Shown one piece after another: positions 1 through 12,896 of a DNA stretch of 64,000 bases. The notes under the pieces are model-generated. The model had not been told where the DNA came from. It did not search any database and saw only the letters and a list, made by a program, of their open reading frames with translations. This stretch comes from Zanthoxylum bungeanum (lineage: Eukaryota > Streptophyta > Magnoliopsida > Sapindales > Rutaceae). Each line of letters starts with the position of its first letter. Within the stretch, counting starts at the first letter, position 1. A program made the position numbers and the translations under genes. The DNA lies in the NCBI GenBank assembly GCA_019454045.1, contig SKCR01034769.1, positions 1 to 64,000 on the forward strand, in the 5' to 3' direction.

Positions 1-542
1 ACAGCAGAGGCACGGTCTCGCCTACGTATATTCACAGGTAGACAACTTATTGTCAATCACTCACTAGTGACTCCTGGGTTTCCTGTCCTGGTCGTTTCTC
101 GTTGTCGCTGCTAAGGCAGGCCCACAAGGAGACGTACTAAGGTTAAACTCGTCAATGATAAACTCAAGTTACTTACGTAACCCTGACAGCTATGACACGT
201 TCAGGATTCCGCTTTCGCTTGAATTTATCTAGTACTTATATACATCCGGCATAAATAAATCTCTATCGGCTACACCCTCACAGCAGAGGCACGGTCTCGG
301 ATGTAGTCACAGAAAAATATTCATAAACCGTATTGACAAGACGGACCAAGAAATAAGTATTCCAAATACTAGTTACTTTAAAACCTTATTAAGCGGGGAT
401 ATTCCATAAAGTGTCATACACTTTAAATTTAATCAAATTAAATTAAAGCATACATGTTATTAAGAAAAGACAAGAACAAAATTAGATTTAAAAGGGCTAA
501 TCATATAAGGGGCCAAGAATCAGACTCGCTCTGATACCATTT
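1..542 (-). mobile_element. copia family A: 5' leader (partial, runs off window)
   Basis: This is the untranslated leader just inside the right-hand LTR of a minus-strand copia-type retrotransposon. The identification rests on a primer-binding site at 528-539 followed at once by the LTR. No gag is visible, because the coding part lies left of the window. A 20-base motif (acagcagaggcacggtctcg) occurs at 1-20 and again at about 280-299. It sits where element C has its own repeated leader motif. Confidence 0.75.
528..539 (-). other. primer-binding site, initiator tRNA-Met type (element A)
   Basis: The minus strand reads TGGTATCAGAGC three bases from the LTR end. This is the usual plant copia primer site for initiator tRNA-Met. 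It fixes the element's orientation as minus. Confidence 0.85.
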
Positions 543-3127
543 TGTAGGGGTTTTTAAGGGGGAATATCGGTAACGCAGCGGAATCGCGGAAAATCAAAAT
601 TTTTCAATTTCAAAACTTTTTCTCGGATTAATTATCCAATTATCAAATTCTGAAAAATTACACAAGAGATCAAATTTCTTGGTAATCACCGAATTGCCCC
701 AATACTTTGCAAATTGATCATTTTAGTCCCAAAATTGTCAAATACAATTTTGGATGATTCTAAATCATTTCTAAAATTATTTCCAACATGTCCAACATAT
801 CAAAATATAAATTGTAACACAAAACCACAATTTCTAACAAATTGCCGTGAGGTCCCCAAAGTTTATATTTTGTTCATTTTAGTCCTCAAATTGTCAAATA
901 CAATTTTAGGTGATTCCAAATCAGTTCTAAAATGATTTTCAACATGTACAATACATGAGAATACAACAAAATCAAATTTATAACATAAACCCCAAAATTA
1001 TGTGTAATTGTCGTGAGGCCCTTATTGGGCAAAATTGTGCATTTTGCTCTTTTAATGTTCAAAACACATCAAGATCAAATCCAATCGTCCCAAAAATTTA
1101 TATTCATCATATACACATCATAATACAGAACATATATGAAAAGCCCAAAATTTGGAAAATGTATAAACCATAATTTTTCAAATTCATCAAATTAAACAAA
1201 TTAAACCAAATTAAACAAATCCAATGTTTAAATCAAGTCTCTACCACACCAAACAAGTCTCACCACTTTGAAATAACTCTAGAATAATTCTAGGTCATCA
1301 ATGAGTGGCCCAACAACTCTATAATGGCAACTAGATCATCAAATGACCAAAAGAATGGTTAATAACAACTTATAAGCTTTCTTTAACTATCATACATGCA
1401 AACACCAATGTTCAAAACTTCCAACACTCAAAAACATAAACAAGAAGGAGTAGAAAAACTTAAGAACAAGCTATGTTATAGCCTAGAACAAAAGGAACAA
1501 ATTTCCCTCTAATAGCAAAGTGGAAATACTTACTAAATTCTTTGATTTCTTTGGTTGTTCTTCAAAGTTCTTCACTTTTTCTCTCTAACTTCATATGTTT
1601 ATTTTTGGAGGCTTAGAACTAGGTTAAACTTATGAAAAAATATAACAATTTATATACTAAAGGGTGTGGCCGAAATCACCATAAAAAAAGAAAAGAGATA
1701 TTTCAATTTTTAACAAATTAAAAAACAAATATCTAAGTTATCAAAACCATTTTGATAACCTTTTCTTTTAATGAAAAAGTCAACAAAAAACACTTGTTAA
1801 TCATTTGGTGAGATATTTATATTTTAATTATATTAATCATTTAACAATTAATTAAGTAATTAATTAATTAAATACAAATATCTCAAATATATGTATTATA
1901 TTTACTTTAAATATCTTAAATACATGTATTAATGATATATGTCAAAAACCTTTATTTGACAATTTATTAATGTGTATTTAATAATATCATATATTAAATA
2001 CAAATACACATTAATTAGGAAATGACGGTTCGGTCCATTCGCATGTATTTTTCGTTTAGCGTTTAAATGATTTATAAATAATCATCATTATTCATAAAAG
2101 TTGCCATAGTGCTCTACGAGTATATTTCATTAGTGGGACTCTCTAGATTCAGGTATATCTGTCACAAAATCTAATTTCGTGTCCATAATTTACCCACCCG
2201 TAAATTATGATGACCACGGATAAACTAGCTGAATCATACAGGTCTAGGTCATTGCATACGTATAATCCATCTGTCACAGGTATCCGGATAATCCCAGAGA
2301 TATAGATGTAAACGTCAAATCTCTATAGGTATTATCCCGTCGAAGATTCTATTAGCAATCAATAAATAACATTCGGAACTCATTTCCAAAGTATACTGTG
2401 GCCAAAGATTTAACTGATTGCTAATCACATATGGACTACCTATGCTCTGTACACAGAACTGACGGATACTATCTTGATACACACAGGATATCCTGAGGAT
2501 CGGTCAACACCCAACGAACAGGCGGAGGTCTGATCTAAATAGATCGGTGACGTGACTACCATCTAAGTGTGGATGATGTCTCATACATCCACAGTGGTAT
2601 CTCAAGTCGAAGGACCACTATGCTTCTCAACCCGAGAAGATTCTTATTGAAGGTTGTGTACCATCCATTAAGAATCTTCGGTGAGTCGTTCAGTGTTTAT
2701 CCACTATAAACACCTACATGTCTATACGAGTCTCCCTAGACTCATGGTTCATTGGGATAAACCATCGGACCAAGTCTGGATATACGACATGTACTAGTCT
2801 CAACAGATTTGACTAACCGACCCGTGTTAGTGAATCTTGACCAGGAACTATATTTAATAATATACATTTAGCAGTGACACTTCCCAATGTCAATTACAAA
2901 CTAGCTTTGTAACTGTGTACTGCATTATATATTATCGGGCCTTTGTCTAATATATACATATCACTAAACAACATTTCGTTTCAATCTAATCGTAATTAGA
3001 TCGAATACGTATATAAAAACAAGAGGTGCAATCATAAATAAATAATATTATGGAAAATTGGATGTTCGTATTCATGAATCAGACATAAATACGGTCCGGA
3101 TTGGCGCTATGAGCACCAACCCCAACA
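543..3127 (-). mobile_element. LTR A1 (copia, 2585 bp; 5' LTR of a minus-strand element)
   Basis: The ends are TGTAGGGG and CCCCAACA on the plus strand, so the LTR has the TG...CA form with a short imperfect terminal repeat. It adjoins the primer site on the left. It is related along its length to the solo LTR at 5746-8151 and, over 2250-2800, to LTR families C and E. It contains a perfect 11-bp stem-loop at 2636-2679. No coding function is seen. The LTR is much longer than typical copia LTRs. Confidence 0.85.
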
Positions 3128-3351
3128 AGATGCTCTGTGGTTTACAGCTTCACCTTTTGACTGCCATTGAGTGTTCTAGCTCCGTTTCTTGGAGGCTTTC
3201 TTTGTCCAAATTTCCTGCAAAAGAAATACCATATGTAGGTATGTATGTATACATATTTGCATGTATGCAAGTATCTATGCAAATAATCTCTAATTGCATG
3301 TTCATTCCTCAGCCTAAAGAAGGCCGCGATGCTTTCTTATGTAGAGGTACC
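3128..3351. other. non-LTR island between A1 and B1; possible host gene remnant
   Basis: This stretch shows no repeat relationship to the rest of the window. If LTR B1 is removed it continues into 8181-8320. On the plus strand an open segment (about 3129-3235) ends at a GTAGGTATG donor-like site. A pyrimidine-rich acceptor-like site (ttcattcctcag) ends at 3312 and is followed by another open segment that crosses the B1 insertion point. A weaker exon-like reading exists on the minus strand at 3130-3220. I do not recognise the peptide. It may be a fragment of a broken gene or chance. Confidence 0.25.
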
Positions 3352-4962
3352 TGTAGGAAATGATTTCCTTGCGCAGCGGAAACGGCTTAGGCACACGGAT
3401 CGGACTTGAAAAATTTCCTGCCCTTTCTTTTGAGTGGCCGAATCTGACCAGCAGCAACACTGAAATTTTGTTTCTGTTTTGGACAAAAATTCAGCCCCGA
3501 AATAGCCCCATAACAGTCCCCGAACAGCAGTGCAAAATTTGTGTGACTTGCAGTGATGCGCCTAAAACACAAGATGCGCCTACAACACAACCAAACCAGT
3601 CCAAAATTTGTGTGACTTGCAGTGATGATTTCTGGTCTGATTTTTCAAATAAAAACAGCCCAAGAACAATCCCAAAAGACCCCTATGTGTTTCCCAAAAA
3701 TTCCGGATTGATACGAGATCAAACCGAGCCCCGAAACACCCAAACAAGTGCTCGGCAATGAGCAGAAAATCACCCCACTGCCATAAGTCTAAGGAGGAGA
3801 AAATGAGATGAATAAATATTGGTTCAACAACACAAAGTCTTTTGAGCTATTTCTCACAACCAACGGAAAGTAGTGTGGGCTACACTCACAAGATAAATCC
3901 CTAAACTATTTAGAGATTAATGTCACACAACAACTTTTGTTCTTTTGATTTTTATTTTTCTTTTGTTTTCTCAACAACTTGAGAGGATTTGGAGAAGGAG
4001 AAGATGGAGGCTAGGGTTAAAGAATGAGAGATCTCCAAAAAGAAAATCCAATTTTCTTTTATATCAAGGATAATTAATTTCAAAAATTAACAAATCCTTT
4101 CCCCTCCCATCCTAGCAATTTTCGGCCAAATAGGTTTTCTTCTTTTAATTTTGTAACATCAACTTTTATTACTATAATAAAGAATATTTTACAAAAATAA
4201 AAAGGTGTAATTGTTTTCCATAAAGTGTACTTACTAAAACCATTCAAAAGCTTTCCAAAAACTATTTTTGGAATCTCAAAAATCATATCTATATTTATTA
4301 AATTATATAAATAATATAATTTAATAATATGCAATTAATAATCATCAAATAATTATTAAAAACTATATACTAACTTTTTAATATATAGTATCAAGTGTGG
4401 CATATCAATATTATTAATCATATTAATAATATTTATACATATGTGAGTATATAATTGACTATTCAATTATACTAAATTCGCTATAGTATATCGAGCTAGC
4501 ACGGGGACCAAATTGACCTACGGTTCCAATCTCCAATAATCTCGAAATATTAATTAAGCTCCTAATTAAATATTCTGAATTATTAACTCGGGTTATTCCA
4601 CTAAAAACCTGAAGTTGCACTCTCGTTGTCGCAGATGCTATATTAAGCTGAACCAAGTCGGTGTCCATCGATATAGTCACTACATACGAATTGACCCTTC
4701 ACGAGTATCTCGTAATTATAACCGGGTCATAATGTCTGTTATACCCCTCTAATTATTTTTACCTTAAGTACCATTGATTCTCTAATGAACTATTTATTCA
4801 TAATCATTATGAATTTTAATCTTTCTATTCGTAATAGAAAGACTTGAGCGCTTTAACCATTCAAGTACCGAATCAACCTTTAAGGTAGATACTCCTCTAC
4901 TTCTCGCAAGAAGGAGTGCACTACATGTCTATGTAAAATGTCCCCAGCTACACACCAGACCA

Positions 4963-5199
4963 TAGACCTGGCCGGCGGTTCGGTTCTGGTTTGGAACCGA
5001 ACCGAACCGGCCGATTTCTAATTCCACAAGTGTGGAACCGGAACCAAACCGGTTAATTCCAAGTGTGGAATAGGAACCCTACGGTTCCGGTTGGAACCGT
5101 AAGGTTCCAGCGGTTCCGACCGGTTCGCGTTGGGGTGGAACCCCAACCGAACCAGTCATTCACGGTTCCGATTCCGAACCGGAACCGTGGCCGGGTCTA
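4963..5199. mobile_element. hAT-like MITE, 237 bp, TSD CCAGACCA
   Basis: The ends are TAGACCTGGCC and its imperfect reverse complement GGCCGGGTCTA. Identical 8-bp copies CCAGACCA flank it at 4955-4962 and 5200-5207. The paralogous LTR B2 has the empty site near 22725, which confirms the insertion. The interior is made of degenerate GGTTCC/GGAACC words with a long palindromic tendency. There is no coding capacity. An 8-bp duplication is the signature of hAT transposons. Confidence 0.85.
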
Positions 5200-5745
5200 C
5201 CAGACCATGCCCCAAAGTACTTAGCTATTGGTCGGGACTGCTACACCAACCTCACTTTTGTAAATCAAAGTACATAGCTTGTCATGCATTAGTTCGTAGT
5301 ACAATCAGGATTAAGATCAATCCATATATGACCATCTAGTAGATCAAAATGAATTTCTTTATTTAACGGATATTATAAGAAAGTCATTTCTATCTGGGTC
5401 TAGTCCTATATGATCACATCATACAATGTGCCTCTATTCTCATGTCTCTACATGGACGATCCCCGATCAAAGTCGCCATACAATTATAGAAAGGACCGCA
5501 GCTATAGATAAATCACAAACAAAAGTACCCACTTTGTTTGCTCTCTATAGACTATTTTAGATTACCAACTTCAGACTTAAATCCTCTTGTGTATGACACT
5601 CATACACTAAATCTGAAGGTACATGTGTAATCTAGGGTAATCAAGATAATTTATAATATGCGAAATATAAACAAACACTTTGATAAATGAATAATGCATC
5701 ATTTTTTTTTATAACATATAAAATTGTTTACATTACATGAAGCTC

Positions 5746-8151
5746 TGTAGGGGTTTTAGGGCGAAAATCCGGTAACACATCGGAATAGTGGAAAATCAAA
5801 ATTTTTCGATTTCAAAACTTTTTCTCGGATAAATTAAATAAACTTATTTATTTAATTACCCAATAATTAAATCATGAAATAGAACACAAAAAATCAAATT
5901 TATGTGAATTTACCGAATTGCCCTTAAACATAACATTTTGTTTATTTTAATATGAAATTGTTCAAAACAATTTTGAATGATTCTAAATCATTACTAATAT
6001 GAATTTAACTTGTCATACATATTGAAATTCAAATTGCAACAAAAATTCCAAAAATAACCTCAAAGCCGTGAGCCTCCTTGAAGCATATCAATGTGCATTT
6101 TGCACTTCCAAAGTTCAAAACACATTAAGACAAAATTCAATCAACCCAATATGTTACATGCATCATATAAAAATCCAAATACACCATATAAATGAAAAGC
6201 CCCAAATTTGGAAGTGGTCTAAAACCCTAATTTTTCAATTTCTTCAAATTGGACAAATTATACCAAATTTGTTAAATCCAATACTTCAATCATGTTTCTT
6301 CCATTACAATCAAGCCTCACCACAATGAAACAACTATAGAACAAATCTAGGTCATTTAAGAGTGGGTCAACAACTCTATATTAGCAACAAGTTTCTTAAA
6401 CTATCAAAAGAATGCTAGTTAACAACTTATAAGCATTCTATCAATTTTATACATGCTCAACCTCATTATCAAACTTTCATCCATCAAAAATCCAAAGAAC
6501 AAAGAATAGAAAAACATGAGAATATCACAAGATGTAGCCTAGAATATAAAGAACCTTTTCCTTTCTAATAATAGGTTGAAGAAACTTACTAAAAACCAAG
6601 CTTTCTTTGATTTTTCTCTTTGTCTTTCTTCTTCTTCCTCAAGCTTCTTTTGATTTTCTTTTAATGGAGTTTGTAATGATATTTTTGGTTAATCAAAAAA
6701 ATATCCAACCCTTGGCTATTTTTGTATATGGCCGAATTTAACAAAAAAAATAAATAAAAGATATTTGTTTAATTTGTTTAATAAATGCAAACTTGTCAAC
6801 TTGCAAAAGGAAATCATTAACACTTTAATGAATTATTTAAAGTTAACAAAGGCATCTATTAGTCATCTCAACATTTATCATAACTTTAAAATATCTATAC
6901 TTTAATTAATTTAATCATTTAACAATTAAATAATTAATTAATTAATTAAATACAAATATTAAATATATGTATTATTTTTACATTAAATATCAAATACATA
7001 TATAAATATGATATTAGTCAAATATCTCAATTTAACAATTAATTAATGTGTATTTGAATTAATCTAACATTAAATGCAAATACACAAAAATTAAGGAAAT
7101 GACTATCGGGTCCCTACATATGTATTTTGCGTTTAACCTTTAAACGACTTTATAAATAATCAACATTATTTATAAATGTTGCCCTAGTGCTCTACGAGTA
7201 TATTTCATTAGTGAGACTCTCTAGATTCATGCATATCCGTCATGAAATCCTATTTCGTGTCCATAATTTATCCACCCGTAAATTATGACGATCACGGATA
7301 AACTCACTGAATCATACAGGTCGAGGTCATGGCAAATGTATAATTCCTCCGTCACAGGTATCCGGATAAATCCCAGAGATATAGATGTAAACGTCAAATC
7401 TCTATAGGGATTATCCAGTCGACTATTCTATTAGCAATCTCAAAAAAGAACATTTAGAACTAACTTCTAAATTGTACCACGGGCCCATAGTTTTTATCTG
7501 ATTGCTAATCATATGGACTACCTATGCTCTGATACACAGAACTGACGGATCCTATCTCGATACACACATGACACCCTGAGGATCTATCCACACCCAACGA
7601 ACAGGCGGAGGTCTGATCTAAATAGATCGGTGACGTGACTGCCATCTAAGTGTGGAAGATGTCTCATGCGCCCACAGTGGTATCTCAAGTCGAAGAATCA
7701 CAAGTGCTACTCAACCCGATAAGATTCTTATTGACGTTGGTGTACCATCCATTAAGAATCTTCGGTGAGTCGTTAAGTGTTTATCCGCTATAAGCACTTA
7801 CACGTCTATACTAGTCTCCAAGACTTATGGTTCATTGAGAAACCATTGGAATCATATATTCCAGTATACGACATGTTCCAGTCTCAACGGGTTTACTTTA
7901 CTGACCAAGTAGTGTAAACCTTGACCAGGAACTGTCTGAGAATGACAACGTCATGATACAACTCAATGTCAGTTGCAACGCTTTTGTAACAGTACCATGA
8001 GTAGTCATTCTAAGGTCATTACGTCTTTACCATATTAAAAGATATATTATATTATAGAAACTGCATATATTATTCATAATAATAACGTTTTACAAAAGTA
8101 TTCATAAAGAAATACAACTGGGAATTGGCGCTCTGAGCACCAACCCCAACA
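5746..8151. mobile_element. solo LTR A2 (copia, 2406 bp), TSD AGCTC
   Basis: The ends are TGTAGGGG and CCCCAACA as in A1. Perfect 5-bp duplications AGCTC lie at 5741-5745 and 8152-8156. It sits inside LTR B1, so it is younger than B1. There is no interior, hence a solo LTR. It keeps the family stem-loop with arms at 7721-7730 and 7753-7762. Confidence 0.9.
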
Positions 8152-8175
8152 AGCTCTAGGGCATATATCCCAACA

Positions 8176-8647
8176 GTATCGTCATACCTCATCTCATTTT
8201 CGGCTCAGGCTGTCCCTTGAGGTTCCCCCAAATCATGATTTTGATATCTAAATTCCTTTCATCATGCAATGATTCTTTGCATGTTCTCAAAAATTTTCTT
8301 TTTCAAAATCATGTATCCCTTCGTCACATGATATCCATACTATATCGGGAATATAGATATAAACGTCAAATCCTCTAAGGTAAAATATTATTGACTTATA
8401 CATTCGCGATCAATCAATACCACAGACATGGTTTAACAAATCTCAAACTCATGAAGGATACATATATCTCGCACACATGACTTATAGATCCTACCAAAAT
8501 AGATAACTAGATATCATGAGCATCAGTCTACACCCAACAAACATGCAGAGGTATGATCTAAAAAATATTGTTGACATGATTGTCATCAAAGTTTAGATGA
8601 TAACTCATATATCCATTGTGGTATCTCAAGTCGAATGACCACATATG
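8176..8647. other. end of non-repeat island, then fragment of an E-like copia LTR
   Basis: The first 140 bases (to about 8320) continue the island broken by LTR B1 and stay open in one plus-strand frame. From about 8320 the sequence parallels the E LTR copies at 23940-24260 and 25560-25880, including the stretch around ggtatctcaagtcgaa. Element C has entered here, with ATATG at its left edge (8643-8647). Confidence 0.55.
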
Positions 8648-11211
8648 TGTTGGGGCAGATGTGGGACCCCTAGGGTCGGATTGGTTTCCCGTGCTGCGGA
8701 AATGGGTTTCCCATGGATATCAAGGATATATGTATTTTTAAATAATTTTATAGAATATTATATTCCGTTACGAGTCCGTAGGAAACACAGGGACCAAATT
8801 AGAGTCCGAAAACTCAGAACCAAGAAAATGAAGTTTCAGCACTCACGGGCAGTAGCTGATAGCATGTCGCGACGCTCGGACTTGGGAGTAGCAATGCCCA
8901 GTCTTTGAAATCTCAGCATCGTGATGTGCATGGGTGAGCATTACGACGCCCGAAGCTCTGTGAGCTTAGTGTTGCAATGCTGGAGAACGGTGTCGCGACG
9001 CTGCCTTGTGTAAAATATTGGTAAAGAGCAATTTTGCTTTTAATTCAATTCTAAACAATTCCAATTATCTCCTAACACTTCAATACACCTAAAAGTCCAA
9101 TTTTAACATCAAAACCAACATCAACACATGTTAAACAACAAACATACATGTATTCTAAATACATATATGTATTTCTTTGAATCAAAACATAAACCAAAAT
9201 AGAATCCCACAATAAAGTGACTCGTGAACAATTCTAGGTCACTCAAAGGTATTCAAGTGATTCTAGAATGGTAGCCAAAGCTCCAAGCTATCATCTAGAC
9301 TTCCAAAAACTCTAATTTTATGTTCCATGTCCAACATGAATATTTTGACCCAATTACAAGCATTTTGTGTTTATACTTCCAAAACATATGTACATAATTA
9401 ATCAGCCTAATTTCAACATCAAGCTATGTTATTGTGTATCCAATACATAATTCATCACTATATGTCTCACTAATGGTAACTCACTAATGAAAACATAGCT
9501 TTGGAGAAGATCAAACTTACATAGCAAGCTTGATTCCAAGATCCAATCTTATATCCATGTTGAAATATTGTGGAGAACTTCCAAAGCTAGCAAGCTTGGT
9601 TTCAAGATCCAATCTTCTTCTCCTTGTTGTTGTAGAGAATTCCCAAAGCTAGCAAGCTTGGTTCCAAGATCCAATCTTCTTCTTCTTGTTGAAATGTTGT
9701 AGAGAACTTCTTAAGTTTCTCTAAACATTTATTTTACTTAGACTAATATCTCTAATTCTTGCTTGTTTTATCTTTCACAAGCTTGATTAAAAACTTGCTC
9801 AAGCTTGCCTTTTATAGCAAAATTTATGCAGTTTTTAATTAATTAAAATTCTAATCAACTTTTATGTTGGCTTCATCCAATTTGTCCAAATATGTATAAT
9901 TAGGTGTAACTAATCACATTTGTCTACCACTTTGATTCAATCCAATTAAATCAAGCAAAATGAACATATTATTATATATTTATAATTACCAAAATATCCT
10001 CCATTGGTAGAGATATTTAAGAAATTACAATAAAGCCCTTGTGTGATTTTGGATTAATCCAATTAATCTAATTGGGTCAAAGTAAATAACTAATGTTATC
10101 CAATAACTCTTAATTATTTTAATTGATAAGTATAATATCAAATATTTTTTATTATTAAAATTATCGGCTACCCAAGTGCTCAATGAGTACACATCATATT
10201 GTGGGACTCTTTAAGTCCAAACATGTTCGTCATAGAAGCCTAGCTTATATGTATGCAATTCCGCCATCTCCGAATTCACGAAGAACACGAACGACCTTTA
10301 TGAACCATACAAGTCGAGGTCATCACATATGTTTAACAATCCCTTCATCGTAAGCTTTCTAAGTTGTGTTTAGGAAACATAGATTACACCATCAAGTTTC
10401 TGAGGCGCACATCTCATATTGTCGACATGTCCATGATTCTTTACAAATAATCAGAATACCATTTTTGATTTATGTGATCTACCCTAGATGATCGACTTTG
10501 GCCAAAGTCTTAAGAATCGTGACTTACTCACATTGATATCTTAACCTCTTATGGTACACATACGGGGTGACAGATCTTATCTTGATATGCACATAATTTA
10601 ACGAGTGCATCGGTCCACACCCAACGAACATCTAGCGGCCAGACCATGAAATGTCTCTGACATATATGAAATCAAAGTGTGGAGGATCACATAGAAAATC
10701 AATGTTATCTTATAGTCAAAGGATCACATATGCTACTCGACTCGAGGAGATTCCTATTTACAGTTGTGTGTACTTCCAACTATTAGGAATCGCCTGTGAG
10801 TCATTCGATATTCACTCCAACGAATACCCACATGTCTATACAAGCTTCTCTTGCTCATGGTACATCCGGTTAAACCATTGGAACTCTAATTTTAATATAC
10901 AACATGTGCTAGTCTTTTAGGTTATAGGAATTCCATCGTATTCCAAAACCAACGACTAGGAATATTTACTTTAAGAATAGTTTATAATAGTAATATTATC
11001 CTAATATCAGACCACCTAGTGTCCAGTATTACTACATGACTATTCTAATGTCGATGTCATTCTCATCATATTTATATATATCAATCTAATATGTGAAATG
11101 ACATTACCATTAATAAGGTTGAAATGAAAAGGTAATTATTTTGTTAATAAATAATAAAATATAATGTACAATACATTATTCGGATTGGCGCTCCAAGCAC
11201 CAACTCCAACA
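8648..11211 (-). mobile_element. LTR C1: 3' LTR of copia element C (2564 bp)
   Basis: The ends are TGTTGGGGCAG (8648) and CCAACTCCAACA (11211). It lies directly downstream, on the minus strand, of a purine tract (AAGCAAGTAGGAGTT) and the RNase H remnant, so it is the 3' LTR. It matches the partial LTRs at 16587-16880 and 17258-17945. It shares the 10300-10920 block with families A and E, including a stem-loop with arms at 10749-10756 and 10784-10791. GTCGCGAC-type palindromes occur near 8864 and 8993. Confidence 0.85.
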
Positions 11212-11224
11212 AACTCCTACTTGC

Positions 11225-11877
11225 TTAGTGCCAATCCGGATGGTACTGAAGTCTCATCTCCTCTACATGTTTATCGAATAACTTAGGAAGTAAGGCCTTA
11301 GTAAGCAGGTTTGCTACGTTGTCGTGTCCTTTAACCTTCAAGACTGTTGTGTCTTTTCCTTCAATAATCTCTCTAATCACGCGATATTTCATTTTCACGT
11401 GTTTAGACTTGGAATGCGCTCTTGACTCCTTAGCTTGCGCAATGGCTCCGCTATTATCATAGTACAATGGGATCAATCCTCAATACTAAGCACAATGCCA
11501 AGTTCTGTGATAAAATTCTAATCCAAACAGCTTCTTTAGCAGCTTCTGATGCCGTTATAAATTCCACCTCAGTGGTGGAATCAGATGTGGAGCCTTGCTT
11601 TGAAAATCGCTAACTAACCACACCGCCGTTAAGGATAAATTTGTATCCGGGTGTAGAATTTATATTATCTAGATCTCCTTGAAAGTCAGAGTTTGTATAA
11701 CCCTTAACTTGTATTATCCTTAGTACTCTTAAGATATTTCAGGATATGTTTCACGGCTGTCCAATGATCATTACCCGGATCAAATTGATATCAACTAGTC
11801 ACACTAACGCCGAAACTGATCTCAGGTCTTATAAATAGCATAGAATGAACAATGCTTCAAATACAAGAAGCATATGG
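11225..11877 (-). pseudogene. copia pol remnant: RNase H domain (element C)
   Basis: This was the C-terminal RNase H of a copia Gag-Pol polyprotein. A readable 83-residue stretch (11476-11225) has YYDNSGAIAQAKE, a run of SKSKHVKMKY with REIIEGKD, and NVANLLTKAL. These match the standard copia pattern around the catalytic Asp and the final LTKPL motif. Upstream (11650-11500) a second fragment has STTEVEFITASEAAKEAVW. Stop codons and frame changes separate the pieces, so no functional protein is made. A short purine tract and LTR C1 follow directly, as expected for the end of pol. Confidence 0.85.
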
Positions 11878-12204
11878 CTAGTTAGAGATTCTAACTCTCT
11901 CTTCCTCAGTCTGAGGTGCCATTTTCTTCGAAAGATGTATGTCGTATAAGAAAGATACATTTACTGCCTTACAGTTGGTAAAACCATACCTTTCTAATAT
12001 TTTATCTATGTACGTGGATTGCGATAACCCTATAAGCTTCTTAACTCTATCCCGGTACAGCCTTATACTCAATATATAAGAAGCTTCACCAATATCTTTC
12101 ATGGAAAAGTTCTTGCAAAGGTAGGATTTCACACTTTGTATCAATCTTATATCATTCCCAATGATAAGGATATCGTCTACATACAAAACAAGGAATACTA
12201 TCAT
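11878..12204 (-). pseudogene. copia pol remnant: reverse transcriptase, YVDD segment (element C)
   Basis: An open stretch of 108 residues begins MIVFLVLYVDDILIIGND. It carries the YVDD catalytic box and continues with KDIGEASYILSIRLYRD, QSTYIDKILERYGF and the following copia thumb motifs. The N-terminal half of the same domain lies on the far side of a hAT-like MITE at 12897-13390. A premature stop ends this piece before RNase H. The element is dead, but this block is among its best kept. Confidence 0.9.
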
Positions 12205-12207
12205 GCT

Positions 12208-12888
12208 TAGAGATAGTAATTTCGCCTACAAGACCGCAAAACCACAAAAACCTGCCCCAATAGGTAGGATTTAGTAAATATTTAAATGGATTTGGTGTGG
12301 GTTTGGTAAATTAAAACAAAACCCGCTGAGGATTTTGTACGGGTTTGGTAATTAAGTAAAACCTGCAGGTATCCGCAACCCGCAAACTTAAATTTTTTAT
12401 TTTATATGTTTTAGGGTAAAGAAAATCTAATAATATAAAAGGACTCACATTTTCTAGTCAACTTACAAAAAATTGAATTGCTTATGTTCTTTTATTTTTT
12501 TAATCTATAGTTAATTATTTTTGTCAACTTTATCATTTTTTTGAATTGCTTTTGGTCTAGTATTCTGTTTAATATTTGCGACTTCATATTGAATTCAAAA
12601 CAAACTCCATTGACATGGGAAGAAGTTATAGATTGTTTAATATTTAGTTTAATTTGGTTTTCATATTATAGATGAATAATACTCTATCACGAGAATTTTA
12701 TTTTTATATAATATTTTAAAAACCCACAAAAAATCCTTTGGGGACCAATTGGTAATTTATTTTTATATGCGGGTGGGGGTTTGGTAATGAAAATTAAACC
12801 TGCAGCGGGTATGGTAATTTATTTACATATGCGAGTGCGGGTTTGGTAATGGCAAACCCGCACCAAACCCTACCCACTTTTATTCTTA
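12208..12888. mobile_element. hAT-like MITE, 681 bp, TSD ATCATGCT, inside the copia RT
   Basis: Identical 8-bp copies ATCATGCT flank it at 12200-12207 and 12889-12896. The ends are TAGAGATAGTAA and the reverse complement of TAAGAATAAAAG, a weak terminal repeat of the same style as the MITE at 20311. The interior is repetitive: ggtttggtaat and aacccgc words near both ends and AT-rich sequence in the middle. There is no coding capacity. It splits the reverse transcriptase just before the YVDD block, and copia homology resumes on both sides. Confidence 0.8.
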
Positions 12889-12896
12889 ATCATGCT

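Larger units (their letters stand above)
3352..8175. mobile_element. solo LTR B1, interrupted by a hAT MITE and by solo LTR A2
   Basis: The ends are TGTAGGAAATG (3352) and TATCCCAACA (8175). Flanking five-base copies GTACC (3347-3351) and GTATC (8176-8180) fit a target duplication with one later change. Without its two insertions it is about 2.17 kb, matching LTR B2 at 21164-23286 (2.12 kb). It has no internal coding region, primer site or second LTR, so it is a solo LTR left by LTR-LTR recombination. Near 4540 and 22308 the two B copies share an AT-rich inverted repeat of the AATATTAATTAA kind. Confidence 0.8.
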
